Source: Flavobacteriaceae bacterium (lineage in GTDB: Bacteria > Bacteroidota > Bacteroidia > Flavobacteriales > Flavobacteriaceae). Taken from it: a DNA stretch of 64,000 nt. Shown one piece after another: positions 1 through 10,295 of the stretch. How positions within the stretch are numbered: position 1 is the first letter of the stretch; every line of letters begins with the position of its first letter. The notes under the pieces are model-generated. The model worked only from the letters and a program-made list of their open reading frames with translations. It searched no databases and was not told the origin of the DNA. The stretch covers positions 1 through 64,000 of the forward strand of contig JAPOSZ010000013.1 of NCBI GenBank assembly GCA_026709415.1. The letters are read 5' to 3'. A program made the position numbers and the translations under genes.

Positions 1-57
1 AAAGAAGATACTCAAACTGATCCAAAGAGGGGTGCGGAAGTTTTTCATAAGAAATAG
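1..57 (+). CDS. 3' end of a gene entering from the left (C-terminal 18 residues)
   Basis: The first 54 bases are open in frame 1 and end at a TAG at 55-57; the encoded tail is lysine-rich and ends in GAEVFHKK. A hydrophilic C-terminal tail is plausible, but only 18 residues are visible and no family can be named. About 135 bases of AT-rich sequence separate it from the convergent receptor gene that ends at 193. Confidence 0.3.
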   Translation, partial: KEDTQTDPKRGAEVFHKK

Positions 58-192
58 ACAACAATAATTTTCATAAAGGTAACAACAATATCTTTTGTTT
101 CAAACATTCATTTTAAAAACTTAAGATGTGAATTTCTTTATTAGAATAAAAGTTGATTTAGAAATAACATGATTACTGTAAAACCAAATAAC

Positions 193-2715
193 TCAAAAAT
201 AAAGAACAAAGCCTATCGAAGGTATGGGGGTACCGCCATCTTCAGATGAATCGATCGGCACCAATGTTAATGGCGATTGAAGCGCTCCATTTTCGTCTCG
301 ATCATAACCGATACGATCTGGTGTCGGAATGGTTTGCACGAGAAAGTTTTGCACTTCCAAGTAAACACCTAAGGCAGTTTTGCGAAAATTCCATTTTTTG
401 TCAATTCGAAGGTCGGCAATACTAAAAGATCCCAAATTTTCTTTGCCAACATTTTCTGAATCAATAACCAATTCAGGATAAGTATCCAAGCTTGCTTCAA
501 GGTTGTAGGGAATATAAGGAGTTCTTCCACTAAAGCGCCATCGCCAACTGAGTTCCCAATTTCTTTTTAGTTTGACACCTCCATTGAATGAAATGAGATG
601 TCGGTTATCCCATATAGAAGGCGTTAATTTTCCAGCTTTATTAGTGAATTCACTGAAGAAATAGGTGTAAGCCAATATGCCATAAAAGCCTTTGTACAAT
701 TTTCTTTGGTATAGAAGTTCGAAGCCATAAGTACGACCGGTTCCATCAAAATTCACGCGTTCATTTCCGACTACTTCGAAATCCCCACCTTTATTTGCTA
801 AAGAAATGAGATCTCTTGAAGAAACAGGATATTGAGAGTATCTTTTTAAAAAGCCTTCAATAGATATTCTCGTCGCTCTATTGGGATTGTGTTCCAATCC
901 AACCACATAGTGTATGCTTCTTGTGTAGCTTGCGGGCTTGTTTTCAAAACATCCTTGAGAACACTCAAAGGATCGACTATAATTAAAATCATTCGGTAAT
1001 GTTCGATTAGAATAGCCCATTCTTTGATGACTCATATCAGATAAACTTTCATAAACCTCTTGATAGCCCAATATGGTATATAGAGGCATTTTATAATATT
1101 CTCCAATGGAAGCATTGAATTTTGTGTTGCCGTCATTAGAAATCAAATAAGAAATAGCCAACCGTGGAGAAAAAGGTTGATAACGAGACCACACACCATG
1201 CAGAGAAAAGTCATCGGTATCATAGCGAACTCCCAAAGAAACCGTCATTCTCTTTTTGAATAAAGAAGTCGATATGCTTCCATGAACCCCTGTTTTAAAA
1301 AGAGTAAAATGAGACTCATAATTGATTCCTCGGTATGGGATGTCGCTTCGATTTTCATAGAAGGAACTTTGGAGTAAAAAGCCAAATTCAGCTTTCCAAT
1401 CCCCAAAATACTTAACTCTCCTGAAACGTAGTTTGGTTTCTTGTTCTTGCGAATCATTGATAAATGTGGGATCGATTCTGTTCAGATTATCTCGATATCG
1501 TGAATAAACGTTTTGCAATTGGTTGGTGCTCAATGTCGTTAGAAGAAACCCATTGGAATTTTTATCCTTTTTTCGCCATGATAAACCTACCGTGGTTGTC
1601 CTTTGTTCGATGATCGGGGATTGTTCTAGGATCCCTTGATTGATCGCATCAAACGCTTCATCAGGCTCTAATGAGAAATCATCGATGGAACCAATGCCAA
1701 TAAAGCTGAGCGTATTGTATCGATTGATTTGATGTTTTACTTTCCATTGATAATCCCAATAATCTGGCCTAATGGGCAAGCCAATGAGTTCAAAGACAAA
1801 TTGCAAATAGGAACGTCGCACAGAAAACAGAAAGGTTGTGTTGTCTAATTGGTTTTTTCGATGTTTAATCAGCGGTCCTTCAAGCGTTATTCCAGCTTCG
1901 CTAGCACCAACTCGAACATTTCCTCCAAACTTTTCAAAATTCCCATCTCGTTGTCGAAATTGCAACACACCAGATAAAGCATTATCATATTGAGCCCCAA
2001 AAGCAGATGTTGAAAGAGTCACTTCATTGATAAAAGAAACATTGATCAGACCAACCGGTCCACCAGCACTTCCTTGAGTACTAAAGTGATTGATGTTGGG
2101 GATTTCGATATCATCCAAATAATAGACTGTTTCATTAGGGGCTCCACCTCGAATGATTAAATCATTTCTAAACCCACCAACGGTTGGGGACACTCCAGGC
2201 ATGCTTTGGACTACACTCGTAATATCATTATTTCCGCCAGGGTAGGTTTCAATTTCAACGGCACTAAACGTTTGACTAGATAAAGGCGTTTCGGCACTTC
2301 GTCGAAAAGGGTTGGCATTAATAATGACTTGATCGAGCACTTCAATTTGTTCATCTAAAGAGACTAAAAGTGGTGTGTTCCCTACTGATTTAACAATAAC
2401 ATTATACAAAAATTGAGTTTGGTAACCTAAATACGAAATCGTGACATTATAAGTTTGAACTGGAACATCATTCAATTGAAAATACCCCATGTCATCCGTG
2501 ATGGCCGCTAAATTGGTTCCTTCCAATAGGACAGTAGCACCAAAAATAGGGTTGTCATTGTTGGCATCAAGAATTCGTCCATTCAAACTTCCTACCGATT
2601 GAGTCCAAGCCATGGAGGCAACACTAAAAAAGATAATAACGAAACGAAATTGAAAAGAAATGGTTTTCAATGAAGGAGGGTAAAAATAAATCGATTCAAA
2701 AGTATCATAATTCAA
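193..2715 (-). CDS. TonB-dependent outer-membrane receptor with carboxypeptidase-like N-terminal domain
   Basis: This is an outer-membrane TonB-dependent receptor of about 840 residues. After a hydrophobic signal segment ending near AWTQS comes a CarboxypepD_reg-like beta-sandwich (GRILDANN to YLGYQTQ, about residues 45-105). A plug domain follows (IIRGGAPNETVYYLDDIEIPN), then a long beta-barrel ending in the typical aromatic C-terminus (GFVLYF). The substrate cannot be deduced; there is no SusD partner beside it. Start choice is uncertain. The ATG at 2715 puts 18 residues before the signal core, and a perfect TAnnTTTG-type box (TACTTTTG, minus strand, 2697-2704) lies inside that extension. 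The real start may therefore be the TTG at 2670, which would give LKTISFQFRFVIIFF as a normal signal peptide. Confidence 0.88.
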   Translation of the reverse strand: MNYDTFESIYFYPPSLKTISFQFRFVIIFFSVASMAWTQSVGSLNGRILDANNDNPIFGATVLLEGTNLAAITDDMGYFQLNDVPVQTYNVTISYLGYQTQFLYNVIVKSVGNTPLLVSLDEQIEVLDQVIINANPFRRSAETPLSSQTFSAVEIETYPGGNNDITSVVQSMPGVSPTVGGFRNDLIIRGGAPNETVYYLDDIEIPNINHFSTQGSAGGPVGLINVSFINEVTLSTSAFGAQYDNALSGVLQFRQRDGNFEKFGGNVRVGASEAGITLEGPLIKHRKNQLDNTTFLFSVRRSYLQFVFELIGLPIRPDYWDYQWKVKHQINRYNTLSFIGIGSIDDFSLEPDEAFDAINQGILEQSPIIEQRTTTVGLSWRKKDKNSNGFLLTTLSTNQLQNVYSRYRDNLNRIDPTFINDSQEQETKLRFRRVKYFGDWKAEFGFLLQSSFYENRSDIPYRGINYESHFTLFKTGVHGSISTSLFKKRMTVSLGVRYDTDDFSLHGVWSRYQPFSPRLAISYLISNDGNTKFNASIGEYYKMPLYTILGYQEVYESLSDMSHQRMGYSNRTLPNDFNYSRSFECSQGCFENKPASYTRSIHYVVGLEHNPNRATRISIEGFLKRYSQYPVSSRDLISLANKGGDFEVVGNERVNFDGTGRTYGFELLYQRKLYKGFYGILAYTYFFSEFTNKAGKLTPSIWDNRHLISFNGGVKLKRNWELSWRWRFSGRTPYIPYNLEASLDTYPELVIDSENVGKENLGSFSIADLRIDKKWNFRKTALGVYLEVQNFLVQTIPTPDRIGYDRDENGALQSPLTLVPIDSSEDGGTPIPSIGFVLYF

Positions 2716-3304
2716 ACTGCATTATCGAGTTGACTCTATGTTTATACACCAAGCAAGAACGACCATTTGGTTTATCGTAGCCATAGGATATAACGATGAG
2801 CAATATCGAGATGTGACTTTGAGAAAATCAAAACAGTTGGGATGAGGGATTTTACTTTTACATCAAATGTTCATAATGTGGAGACTATTAGAAAAGGTAT
2901 TAGAAATCAACAAACAAGACTATCAAATAGGTAATAAAGCACATCTAAAAAACATTTCTTTCAATACCATAATAAAAGAGAAAAAAATCTGATACATAGT
3001 CACAATGGTTCCGGAAATTCTCTGTTGCTTGAGGTTGACTTTTTTTGGTAATCTTACATGAACAGCTGATATAAAATCATAATAAAGCAAAGACAAACGT
3101 GGTCTATTGTAGAGGTAATTTTCAACACGTTTATTGTTTGAAGTTAACAAAGTATGAAACCTTTTGGAAAGATTGAATCAACATCTGAAAATGAAGCGTT
3201 TTTCTAACTCTTTAACCGAACCTCACTGATGTACAAGGTTTTTATTTGCCTAACCATTGAAGGCAAGAGAAGTTTTATTTGGCCATAGCTTGAAGAGAGA
3301 TAGG
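2716..3304. other. intergenic region between divergent receptor genes
   Basis: About 590 bases without a convincing gene. Short ORFs exist on the minus strand, but their predicted products show no recognisable motif. The region must hold promoters for both divergently transcribed receptors; only the right-hand one is clear (3305-3312). No cobalamin-type riboswitch or other structured leader was recognised. Confidence 0.5.
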
Positions 3305-3312
3305 TAACTTTG
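3305..3312 (+). promoter_or_regulatory. Bacteroidota-type -7 promoter box for the 3338 receptor
   Basis: TAACTTTG matches the TAnnTTTG -7 consensus of Bacteroidota sigma factors exactly. A TTTGG lies 23-26 bases upstream (3278-3282), slightly farther than the usual 19-21-base spacing for the -33 element. The start codon is 26 bases downstream, giving a short leader. Confidence 0.5.
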
Positions 3313-3337
3313 TTTTCTGAAAAAACAAAATTCTCAA

Positions 3338-5167
3338 ATGATAAAAACAACGCAAAGAATAGCGGGATTAATGCTTTTGATGGGCATTCATTTATCAACT
3401 GCTCAGGCGGATTCCATACCAAAAAACATTCTAGGTCAGGTAATACTAGAATCGACACGGATAGATATGCCCATGTCTGAGGATTTCCGAACAATAGATG
3501 TCATAACGTCCCAAACGCTACAACAATGGAACATCACATCCACATCTCAAGCACTAGAACGCATCAGTGGAATTGATCTGAGACAACGGGGGCCTTTTGG
3601 TGTTCAAGCAGATTTATATATCAGAGGAGGGGGTTTTGAACAAACCTTGTTGTTAATCGATGGTGTCAAACTAGACGATCCACAAACAGGACATCATACA
3701 TTAAATTTTCTGATACCCATTGAAGCCATTGAGCGCATTGAAATCATCAAAGGACCGGCGGGTAGGATTTATGGACAAAATGCATACACTGGTGCTGTGA
3801 ATATTGTCACTAAAAAAGAAATCGAAAAAAGCACTCGATTGCAAGTAGAACTTGGAAGTTATCATCAAGGAAAATTAGCTCTAGGTTTGGAGCGAGAATT
3901 TAATGATAAGGGTCTGATGTTGTTTGGTGAAATTCATCGATCGGATGGTTATCGATACAATACGGATTTTGATATTCAGAACTATTTCATGAAAACACAA
4001 TTGGGTCAAAGCAATAACGTTCCAATCCATGTCGTGTCGATGTACTCGGGTAGAAAATTTGGAGCCAATGGGTTTTATGCCAATCCTACGGCAATAAATC
4101 AATATGAAGAAACTCAAGCCAGTCTAGTTGCCGTCCATTCAACGGTGAGCATAGAAAATTGGGTGCTAAAACCTCGTTTATTCTGGCGTCGGCATCAAGA
4201 CCTATATCTTTTTGTACGAAACAATCCAGAAGTTTATCGAAACCTTCATATTTCTAATAAAGTAGGAGCATCGTTTGATTCTAGTGTTGAGTCGAAATGG
4301 GGTATCATTGGTGCAGGAGTTCATCTAACCAACACAACTTTATCGAGCAATAATCTGGGAGATAGAAATCGAACAGAAGCTTCCCTTTTTCTAGATCACC
4401 AAATATCTCTATTCAATAGCGCTTTGGATATGACATGGGGTTTCGCCTATAGTCATTATAGTGATTTTGGTGATTTTTTTTATCCAGGATTGGATGTTGG
4501 CATTCGATTAAACAGGAATGCTAGATTTTATGGAAATGTAGGCTATACGTATCGAATTCCAACCTATACCGATTTGTACTATAGCGATCCAACAACTTTA
4601 GGAAACAATCAACTGAAGACAGAAGAGGCTCTTTCTCAGGAAATAGGATTTAAATACAATACAACAGACATCCATTTGTTATTAGCTTTCTTCAATAGAA
4701 AATCCCAAAACCTTATTGACTATATCAAAGAAAAGGAGATTGACCTCTGGATGGCCAATAATATTAGAGAAGTGGACACTTGGGGGATAGAAGCGGAATC
4801 AAAAATATATTTCTCTCTAAACAATCATCAGAGTGAAATTCATATCGGTTACACGTATTTAGAAGATCAACTCAAAGATGTCTCATCTCGTTTTTCTCGT
4901 TACAGAATCAATTCGTTAAAACATCAAGTAACAGTCAATATCATTGCCAGAATGAGTCATAAAATTTCCGTGAATCCCTCGATACGATATGGCAAAAGGA
5001 GTCAACAAGAGGGTTATCTTGTAGTTGATTTAGGAGCCCAACTTAACATGTCAAAATTCCGTTTTGGGATTTCGGCATTCAACCTTTTTAATGAAAAATA
5101 TACCCTAACAAACCTCATTCCGATGCCAAAAGGAAGTGGCTTGATATCAGTAGAGTATGTGTTTTGA
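3338..5167 (+). CDS. TonB-dependent receptor, BtuB/siderophore-receptor type
   Basis: A 609-residue outer-membrane receptor. It has a signal peptide (LMLLMGIHLSTAQA), then a plug domain with VITSQTLQQW, DLYIRGGGFEQTLLLIDGVK and IERIEIIKGPAGRIYGQNA (about residues 55-150), then a beta-barrel of roughly 450 residues ending in the aromatic residue F (ISVEYVF). The absence of a CarboxypepD_reg domain and the shorter length make it more like cobalamin or iron-siderophore receptors than SusC. The substrate is unknown. A promoter box lies 26 bases upstream, and nadD is convergent downstream. Confidence 0.88.
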   Translation: MIKTTQRIAGLMLLMGIHLSTAQADSIPKNILGQVILESTRIDMPMSEDFRTIDVITSQTLQQWNITSTSQALERISGIDLRQRGPFGVQADLYIRGGGFEQTLLLIDGVKLDDPQTGHHTLNFLIPIEAIERIEIIKGPAGRIYGQNAYTGAVNIVTKKEIEKSTRLQVELGSYHQGKLALGLEREFNDKGLMLFGEIHRSDGYRYNTDFDIQNYFMKTQLGQSNNVPIHVVSMYSGRKFGANGFYANPTAINQYEETQASLVAVHSTVSIENWVLKPRLFWRRHQDLYLFVRNNPEVYRNLHISNKVGASFDSSVESKWGIIGAGVHLTNTTLSSNNLGDRNRTEASLFLDHQISLFNSALDMTWGFAYSHYSDFGDFFYPGLDVGIRLNRNARFYGNVGYTYRIPTYTDLYYSDPTTLGNNQLKTEEALSQEIGFKYNTTDIHLLLAFFNRKSQNLIDYIKEKEIDLWMANNIREVDTWGIEAESKIYFSLNNHQSEIHIGYTYLEDQLKDVSSRFSRYRINSLKHQVTVNIIARMSHKISVNPSIRYGKRSQQEGYLVVDLGAQLNMSKFRFGISAFNLFNEKYTLTNLIPMPKGSGLISVEYVF

Positions 5168-5221
5168 GATGAAGTCCCCAACAGAATCTAAGGTTTGTTG
5201 ACCTTGTTTTTCAGTGAAAGT

Positions 5222-5800
5222 TTAACTGTATAATTGGTTCGCCTTGATATAGTGGGCCACCTTGATTGGAACCAAGTGTTCAAATGGCTTGTTGTTTGCG
5301 ATTAGATCTCTGATTTGGGTTGAAGAAATGGGGATGGCATCAAAAGTTAATCTTGAAATCTTCTGGATGCACTTTGAAGCCGTCAAATCAAAAGAGAGGT
5401 CTCGAGTATGGGCATAGACTTCTACCAAATCTAAAATTTGGGTATACCCCTTCCAAAGATGAAAACTAGCCAAATGATCTTCCCCAATAATAAGAGCCAG
5501 TCGCTTATTGGGAAACAGATGGATTAGTTTTTTTAATGTATGGATGGTATAACTAGGTCTGGTCATTCCAAATTCAATGTCACTAACAGTTACTGTAGGA
5601 GTGTCTCCAAAAGCTAATTGGGTCATTTCTAATCGATGGTTTGGATTGATTAATGGCACCTGTTTTAAGGGATTTAAGGGACTGACAACCACCAATACTT
5701 CATCGAGATCTAACTTTTTGATGCAATTGTCAATCACTTGAACATGCCCATAGTGTACAGGATTGAATGACCCAAAAAAACAACCAACAAAAGGGTTCAA
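5222..5800 (-). CDS. nadD: nicotinate-nucleotide adenylyltransferase (NadD)
   Basis: It transfers AMP to nicotinate mononucleotide, the adenylylation step of NAD biosynthesis in the cytoplasm. The signature (T/G)xGxFxPxHxGH is seen as GSFNPVHYGH at residues 10-19. The C-terminal ISSTQIRDLI motif (SxTxxR) is also present. The length of 192 residues is normal. Its ATG overlaps the stop of gmk by four bases, so it is the last gene of the yicC-gmk-nadD operon, an order commonly seen in Bacteroidota. Confidence 0.95.
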   Translation of the reverse strand: MNPFVGCFFGSFNPVHYGHVQVIDNCIKKLDLDEVLVVVSPLNPLKQVPLINPNHRLEMTQLAFGDTPTVTVSDIEFGMTRPSYTIHTLKKLIHLFPNKRLALIIGEDHLASFHLWKGYTQILDLVEVYAHTRDLSFDLTASKCIQKISRLTFDAIPISSTQIRDLIANNKPFEHLVPIKVAHYIKANQLYS

Positions 5801-6366
5801 TGATTTAAAAAGTTTTCAACGAGGATTAATGCTTCTTTTTGAGCTTTTTCCAAATCAATATTCATCACAGAACAGTCCATAATGCGTTTTGCTTTCTTTA
5901 TTTCATAATCGATTCGTCGAATCCTCGACTGTAAAGATTCACTAGATTCCGTTTTTCTTCTTTTTAATCGCTTGATGAGAGTTTCTGGATGAGGGGTATC
6001 AATAAATAGGATTAATGATTGTTTGGCATATAACTTTTTGATATTTTCCGCTCCATCGACTTCAACATCAAGCAAGACATGCTTGCTGGCATCCCAAATT
6101 CTTTGGATTTCAGATTGTAAGGTTCCATAATATTGGCCATTGTAAAACTTTTCGTACTCTAAAAATAACTCTTTTTGAATGCGACTTTCGAACTCTGCAA
6201 CCGATAGAAAATAATAATGCTCTCCATCAACTTCATCTTTTCGTGGATGCCGGGTTGTGGCTGAAATTGAAAAAGAGAGTTTGGGATCACAGTGTTTTTC
6301 TAAAAACTGGGCTATACTGGTTTTTCCACTTCCAGATGGTGCCGTAAGGATGACTATTTTTTTCAA
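5797..6366 (-). CDS. gmk: guanylate kinase
   Basis: It phosphorylates GMP to GDP in nucleotide metabolism. The P-loop APSGSGKTS sits at residues 9-17, followed by the GMP-binding region (SATTRHPRKDEVDGEHYYF) and the lid segment RIQKELFLEYEKFYNGQYYGT. At 189 residues it has the usual length. It lies 6 bases after yicC and overlaps nadD by four bases, indicating co-transcription and probably translational coupling. Confidence 0.95.
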   Translation of the reverse strand: MKKIVILTAPSGSGKTSIAQFLEKHCDPKLSFSISATTRHPRKDEVDGEHYYFLSVAEFESRIQKELFLEYEKFYNGQYYGTLQSEIQRIWDASKHVLLDVEVDGAENIKKLYAKQSLILFIDTPHPETLIKRLKRRKTESSESLQSRIRRIDYEIKKAKRIMDCSVMNIDLEKAQKEALILVENFLNH

Positions 6367-6372
6367 TGAAGA

Positions 6373-7236
6373 CTAGATGATGTTGCTGAGCTGCTCCTTG
6401 ATTTTTTCTAGCTCATCTTTCATATCAACCACCATATGCTGAATGGTCGCATTTTGGATTTTAGCCCCAATGGTGTTGAGCTCTCTACCAATTTCTTGAG
6501 AGATAAAGGTTAGTTTTTTACCATTTGGGGATGCGTTGGATAATACCTCTTTAAAAAAAATCAAATGACTTTTTAATCGTACAAGTTCCTCAGTAACATC
6601 GGACTTTTCTAGATAATAAAGTAATTCTTGCTCCATTCGTTTTTCATCAAAACCCACAGATAATTCATCAAGTATGGATTGGAGTCTTGAGGCAATGTCG
6701 CTTTTTCGGTTTTGAGTGCTTTGCTCGATTCGATTTAGTAGCGATTCGATTTTTAAAATACTACTAGTAAATGCTTTGTTTAATACAGCACCTTCTTGGG
6801 CTTGATAGGTTATTAAACGGTCAATTAATATATCAAAAGATTCTCTCAGTTTTTTCAATTCTTGAGAAGATAATTCTTCAATGGAACCCTGAGACCATAT
6901 ATCAGGCATTTTTGCTGCTAAACTCAACAAAATATCATCAGAACCATGAGGATGGATGGATCGTAAGGCAGCCATATAGTGCTTAATTAAATCAGAATTA
7001 ACTTTTTGAGTTGGCTCTCCTTCAATGGGCACCGATTTGACACACAGATCTATTTTTCCTCGTTGAAGTTTTTGAGAAAGAAGTTTTCGGTATTCATTTT
7101 CTTGATGGTGTAAAAAGGGTGGAAACCGCAACGTGATTTCGCTTGCTTTACTATTCAAACTTCGTAATTCTAGATGCAATCGAAAACGATCAAAATCGAC
7201 CATGAGTGAAGAATAACCAGTCATCGACAATACCAT
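6373..7236 (-). CDS. YicC/YloC-family endoribonuclease
   Basis: A 287-residue protein of the YicC family. It begins with the conserved MTGYSS motif (the full N-terminus is MVLSMTGYSS), has LELRSLNSKASEITLRFPPF in the N-terminal domain, and ends with the conserved C-terminal stretch around GKKLTFISQEIGRELNTIGA. Family members in other bacteria are endoribonucleases. It is the first gene of the yicC-gmk-nadD operon. The start gives the canonical N-terminus, so the ATG at 7236 is well supported. Confidence 0.92.
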   Translation of the reverse strand: MVLSMTGYSSLMVDFDRFRLHLELRSLNSKASEITLRFPPFLHHQENEYRKLLSQKLQRGKIDLCVKSVPIEGEPTQKVNSDLIKHYMAALRSIHPHGSDDILLSLAAKMPDIWSQGSIEELSSQELKKLRESFDILIDRLITYQAQEGAVLNKAFTSSILKIESLLNRIEQSTQNRKSDIASRLQSILDELSVGFDEKRMEQELLYYLEKSDVTEELVRLKSHLIFFKEVLSNASPNGKKLTFISQEIGRELNTIGAKIQNATIQHMVVDMKDELEKIKEQLSNII

Positions 7237-7923
7237 CGTATTATTTCATTTGACTTATACACAACTTATAATTTCGCATCAATCGATTTTTTCCCATGTC
7301 ATTCCATTGATTTCTCATAAGCGCGAGTTTGAGAACGGAAAGAAAACTCATGAACGGTTTGTTTAAAGATGAAAACCACAAGGCGTTCCATAAGCCACAT
7401 AAATTGTTGCTGAAGTAAAGAAAAAACGAAAGCATTGTTTTCAAATTGTTTTCTACAGGTTTGGATTTCAATAGTTTTTTCAAATTCAGCGATAAAATGG
7501 AACTGTTGGAATGACAAGGAACGCCGTTTATTAGAGGATATAGTGGCTTGGAAACATGACGCTTTATTACGAAGAACCGAGTTGTAAAACACAAACAATT
7601 CCTCACCGAGGAGCAAAGGTATTAATTAGGGTGACTTCATAGAATCAAAAAATTCATAAACCCAACTGTCATATTCCCTTACACGTCCCTTGAAGACAGA
7701 AACTCACAAGGCATACCATATAACCAAACACAAAACATAAGTATTAGCCTTCTTTTCACCAAATTTCAATACACTTATCACTGGGAGGGAAAACTGAGTC
7801 AAAATCTCTTTTCAAGTTTGGACGGGGTGGGGTAATGTCGTTGATGCGATGATTGGTTTTAGTCTATTAGTGAAAGTTGAGACGAGATTGTTTCTTAGAA
7901 TTTTTTACTCGAAAGATAATTAG

Positions 7924-8190
7924 ATCGTAACAAGGGGTCATTCAGAAATCATACTTCCGATTACCATATTAGCCCTTGCGTTTATTCTAAAACTGTCAAT
8001 TGATAGAAAAATGGAAACAGTGAATATATTACAAGCTTTCTGTGAACTACCTGTCGATGGAATTTTTATGTCCATATCCATTATAGCGGCATATACTATT
8101 TCAAAACCGGAAAACCAAGCGGTAGGATTTGTCAGCACATTAGTCTTAATCGTTACTCAACTTCCTCGTTTTTTACACCGCATTCGTTGA
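7924..8190 (+). pseudogene. small membrane protein, probably an N-terminally truncated remnant
   Basis: After a TAG at 7921-7923 this frame stays open for 88 codons to a TGA at 8188. It encodes two clear hydrophobic segments (IILPITILALAFILKLSI and GIFMSISIIAAYTI) and a basic end (LPRFLHRIR). No good start codon precedes the first segment; the first ATG is internal (8011). The reading is coherent, but the family is not recognised. It lies beside a decayed IS, so a fragment is more likely than a working gene. The preceding 7237-7920 stretch shows only overlapping short minus-strand ORFs that are not convincing as genes. Confidence 0.35.
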
Positions 8191-8261
8191 AAACAAAGGG
8201 GATTGCGTACGAAAACGGTACCCTACAACATGTCTTGATTCGCTAGATGTCGGTTTTTGAT

Positions 8262-10107
8262 TTAGGGATGACTCATACACCATTTGACTTTCATCTCTTG
8301 GTCGTGTTTGATGATGGAGTGTTCAATCAATGGCGGTATCAATATTTTTTTGTGTTTGGGTCGGATCAGTAGCACACAAGAACTGATTGTGATTGCTCGT
8401 ATCTTCCACAAGAGACACTTCCACGCCGCGTCCTTCATGTCGTATTTTGGATGGACTGATGGGATACTGGCGAAACGGCAAATGATAGCGATAATGCAAG
8501 AGGCGCACCAAAGCAAAAGCGACAAAACAAAGACAAAAAGGAGCATGGATGCGTCTTGGTTTCCAATGAAACACGGGACGGGTTCCCAGATCGGTTTTCA
8601 TGATGCGAAAACGGTGTTCTATTTGCCACAACGCTCGATCATGCTGATCAATCTCTTCGGCACTTTCTTTGGTTCAGGAAGTCCAGACGCCATGCAGTCC
8701 ATCAAACCGAGCATCTTTCGCCACTTGGTCTTGATTGATGGAGGCCTCTTGGTTCTTGATTTGGATGTATCGGCTGCCCTTTCCTCGCACTTGAAAAGTG
8801 TTGGTGGCGATCCACTGGTGTGCTTTTTCCAATGCCTTTTCTCATTGTTTCTGGGCTCGTTCAGCATCGAGCGGCGAGTACCGTAAAATCAATCGCCGTT
8901 GCCCCCATTGGTATTCGGTGATTTGGCGACCATCTTCCTATTCCTTCATCCATTGGTGTGTGCCCGTGACCACCGCGGTCTGCTTTTGGTTCCATCCACG
9001 CAAACGAGCGGCCACAATGTCATCACACCGTCACTGGGTTCATCAATCGATATTGGCTTGGCATCACATGCCGGCATCAGCCACAAAAACAATGCGATGG
9101 AGTGGGGCATACCGTTTCCGTCAATGACCAATGGCCGGCTTTAAAGTCGCCACATCGGCCGTATTCCCAGCAAACAAATGATAGCCCAATGGCAACCCAT
9201 CTTTGGTTTGTATGAAGGCCATGACCACTTGTGTTTTGGTCTGCCGACCATTTTTACTATAGCCCTTTTGACGGAGTCCAATCGCATCCAATGACGTGCT
9301 TTCTTCAGGGGGCTCCTCTTCTTGGGCCTCTTCCTTTGGAGCGTCTAGTGGTTGGGTTTCTTCGAGACCATCCAACGGCAAACGGGGAGCTTCTTTTTCT
9401 TTCTTTGAGTCGGCGACTGACTCGAGGGGAAAATCGTCATCATCAAACTCTTGACAAAAATGAAAAGTCGTGGCATCAAAAAACACCACATCGAGTTTTC
9501 CTTGAATGAGTTTGATGCTTTCTTGCATCACGATGTTTTGAAGCTCCCCAATGCGCTTGGCCGTCAAAGCATCCATCATCCGGTCAAACCGATCTTCCGA
9601 AATCGGAGCGTCCTCTTCGGTGGTGAGGCAGGCCGCATGAAAGAGCTTGCTCGTATTAGGATGGGCAATCCGTCATAAAATCTCTTGACGAAACACGCGT
9701 GAAGGGCTGCTATCGGGACGATCAAAGACCTTTGAAAAACCCATTGGATCATACCACCCACCAAACACCTCATGCCATCCCATCCGCAATTGTTTGCGTA
9801 CTTTTCATTGTAAGGCATCTTTGATGGGGATGGCTTTGGTCGGAGCGGGCTTTCATCGGGCTTGGGCCATCTGGCAGCCTAGAGTATCGTGTGGAAATAG
9901 AGGGAGGGGACGTTGGTTTTCCTCGAGCTTGAATCATTCATCATGGGCTTTGATTTTTAAAAGATCTCATCGAGGACCAAAAGGAGCCGACCCGACCGAC
10001 TTGACCACGCGATACCGAGGTTTTCCTTGGTGGTTTCGATAGGATTGGACGATTGGGACGCGGACAGATGGACCATCTTTTCGCTGGGTCGTTTGGACAT
10101 ACATCAT
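8262..10107 (-). pseudogene. IS1634-family transposase, decayed by several frameshifts
   Basis: The minus strand encodes a dispersed IS1634-type DDE transposase. The N-terminus at 10107 reads MMYVQTTQRKDGPSVRV, then YRVVKSVGSAPFG before a stop. The catalytic core at 9121-9579 has DVVFFDATTFHF and GYSKNGRQTKTQVVMAF, followed by PLGYHLFAGNTADVATLKP. The end, around 8323-8631, has RFRIMKTDLGTRPVFHW followed by RRIHAP, the usual third-acidic-residue region of IS1634 enzymes. These pieces lie in different frames, so the element cannot make an active enzyme. An acid-rich insert of about 50 residues follows the first catalytic Asp. Terminal inverted repeats were not identified with confidence. Confidence 0.8.
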
Positions 10108-10295
10108 GGCACAAAGATCATCCCTTCAAACCAAAAAATCAAATAAAAGATACAAACGGTACGCTACAAATTAAATAGAAAAAACCATTCCTTGACTGGC
10201 TGGGAAATCTGTGGTGAAAAAAGGCTCGATTAGTGAGGAAGTCGAGATGATTGCTATCCCATCAATTGCTTTACTTAAACCATCGTAGAGTGTTG

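Noticed and set aside
7241-7616. Two overlapping minus-strand ORFs of 105 and 121 codons upstream of yicC
   Set aside because: Both overlap in different frames, neither has a recognisable motif, and their composition looks like chance translation.
8284-8886. A 200-codon plus-strand ORF
   Set aside because: It is antisense to the IS1634-type transposase fragments, whose motifs on the minus strand are clear.
9300-9480. Acid-rich insert in the IS1634-type transposase, and a similar one in the IS5-family transposase
   Set aside because: At first it looked like a shared novelty, but acid-rich loops at this position are common in the IS5 subgroup concerned, so it is not strong evidence of anything new.
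8196-10171. AACGGTACCCTACAA and AACGGTACGCTACAA as possible ends of the IS1634-type element
   Set aside because: The two strings are in direct, not inverted, orientation, so they do not support terminal inverted repeats.
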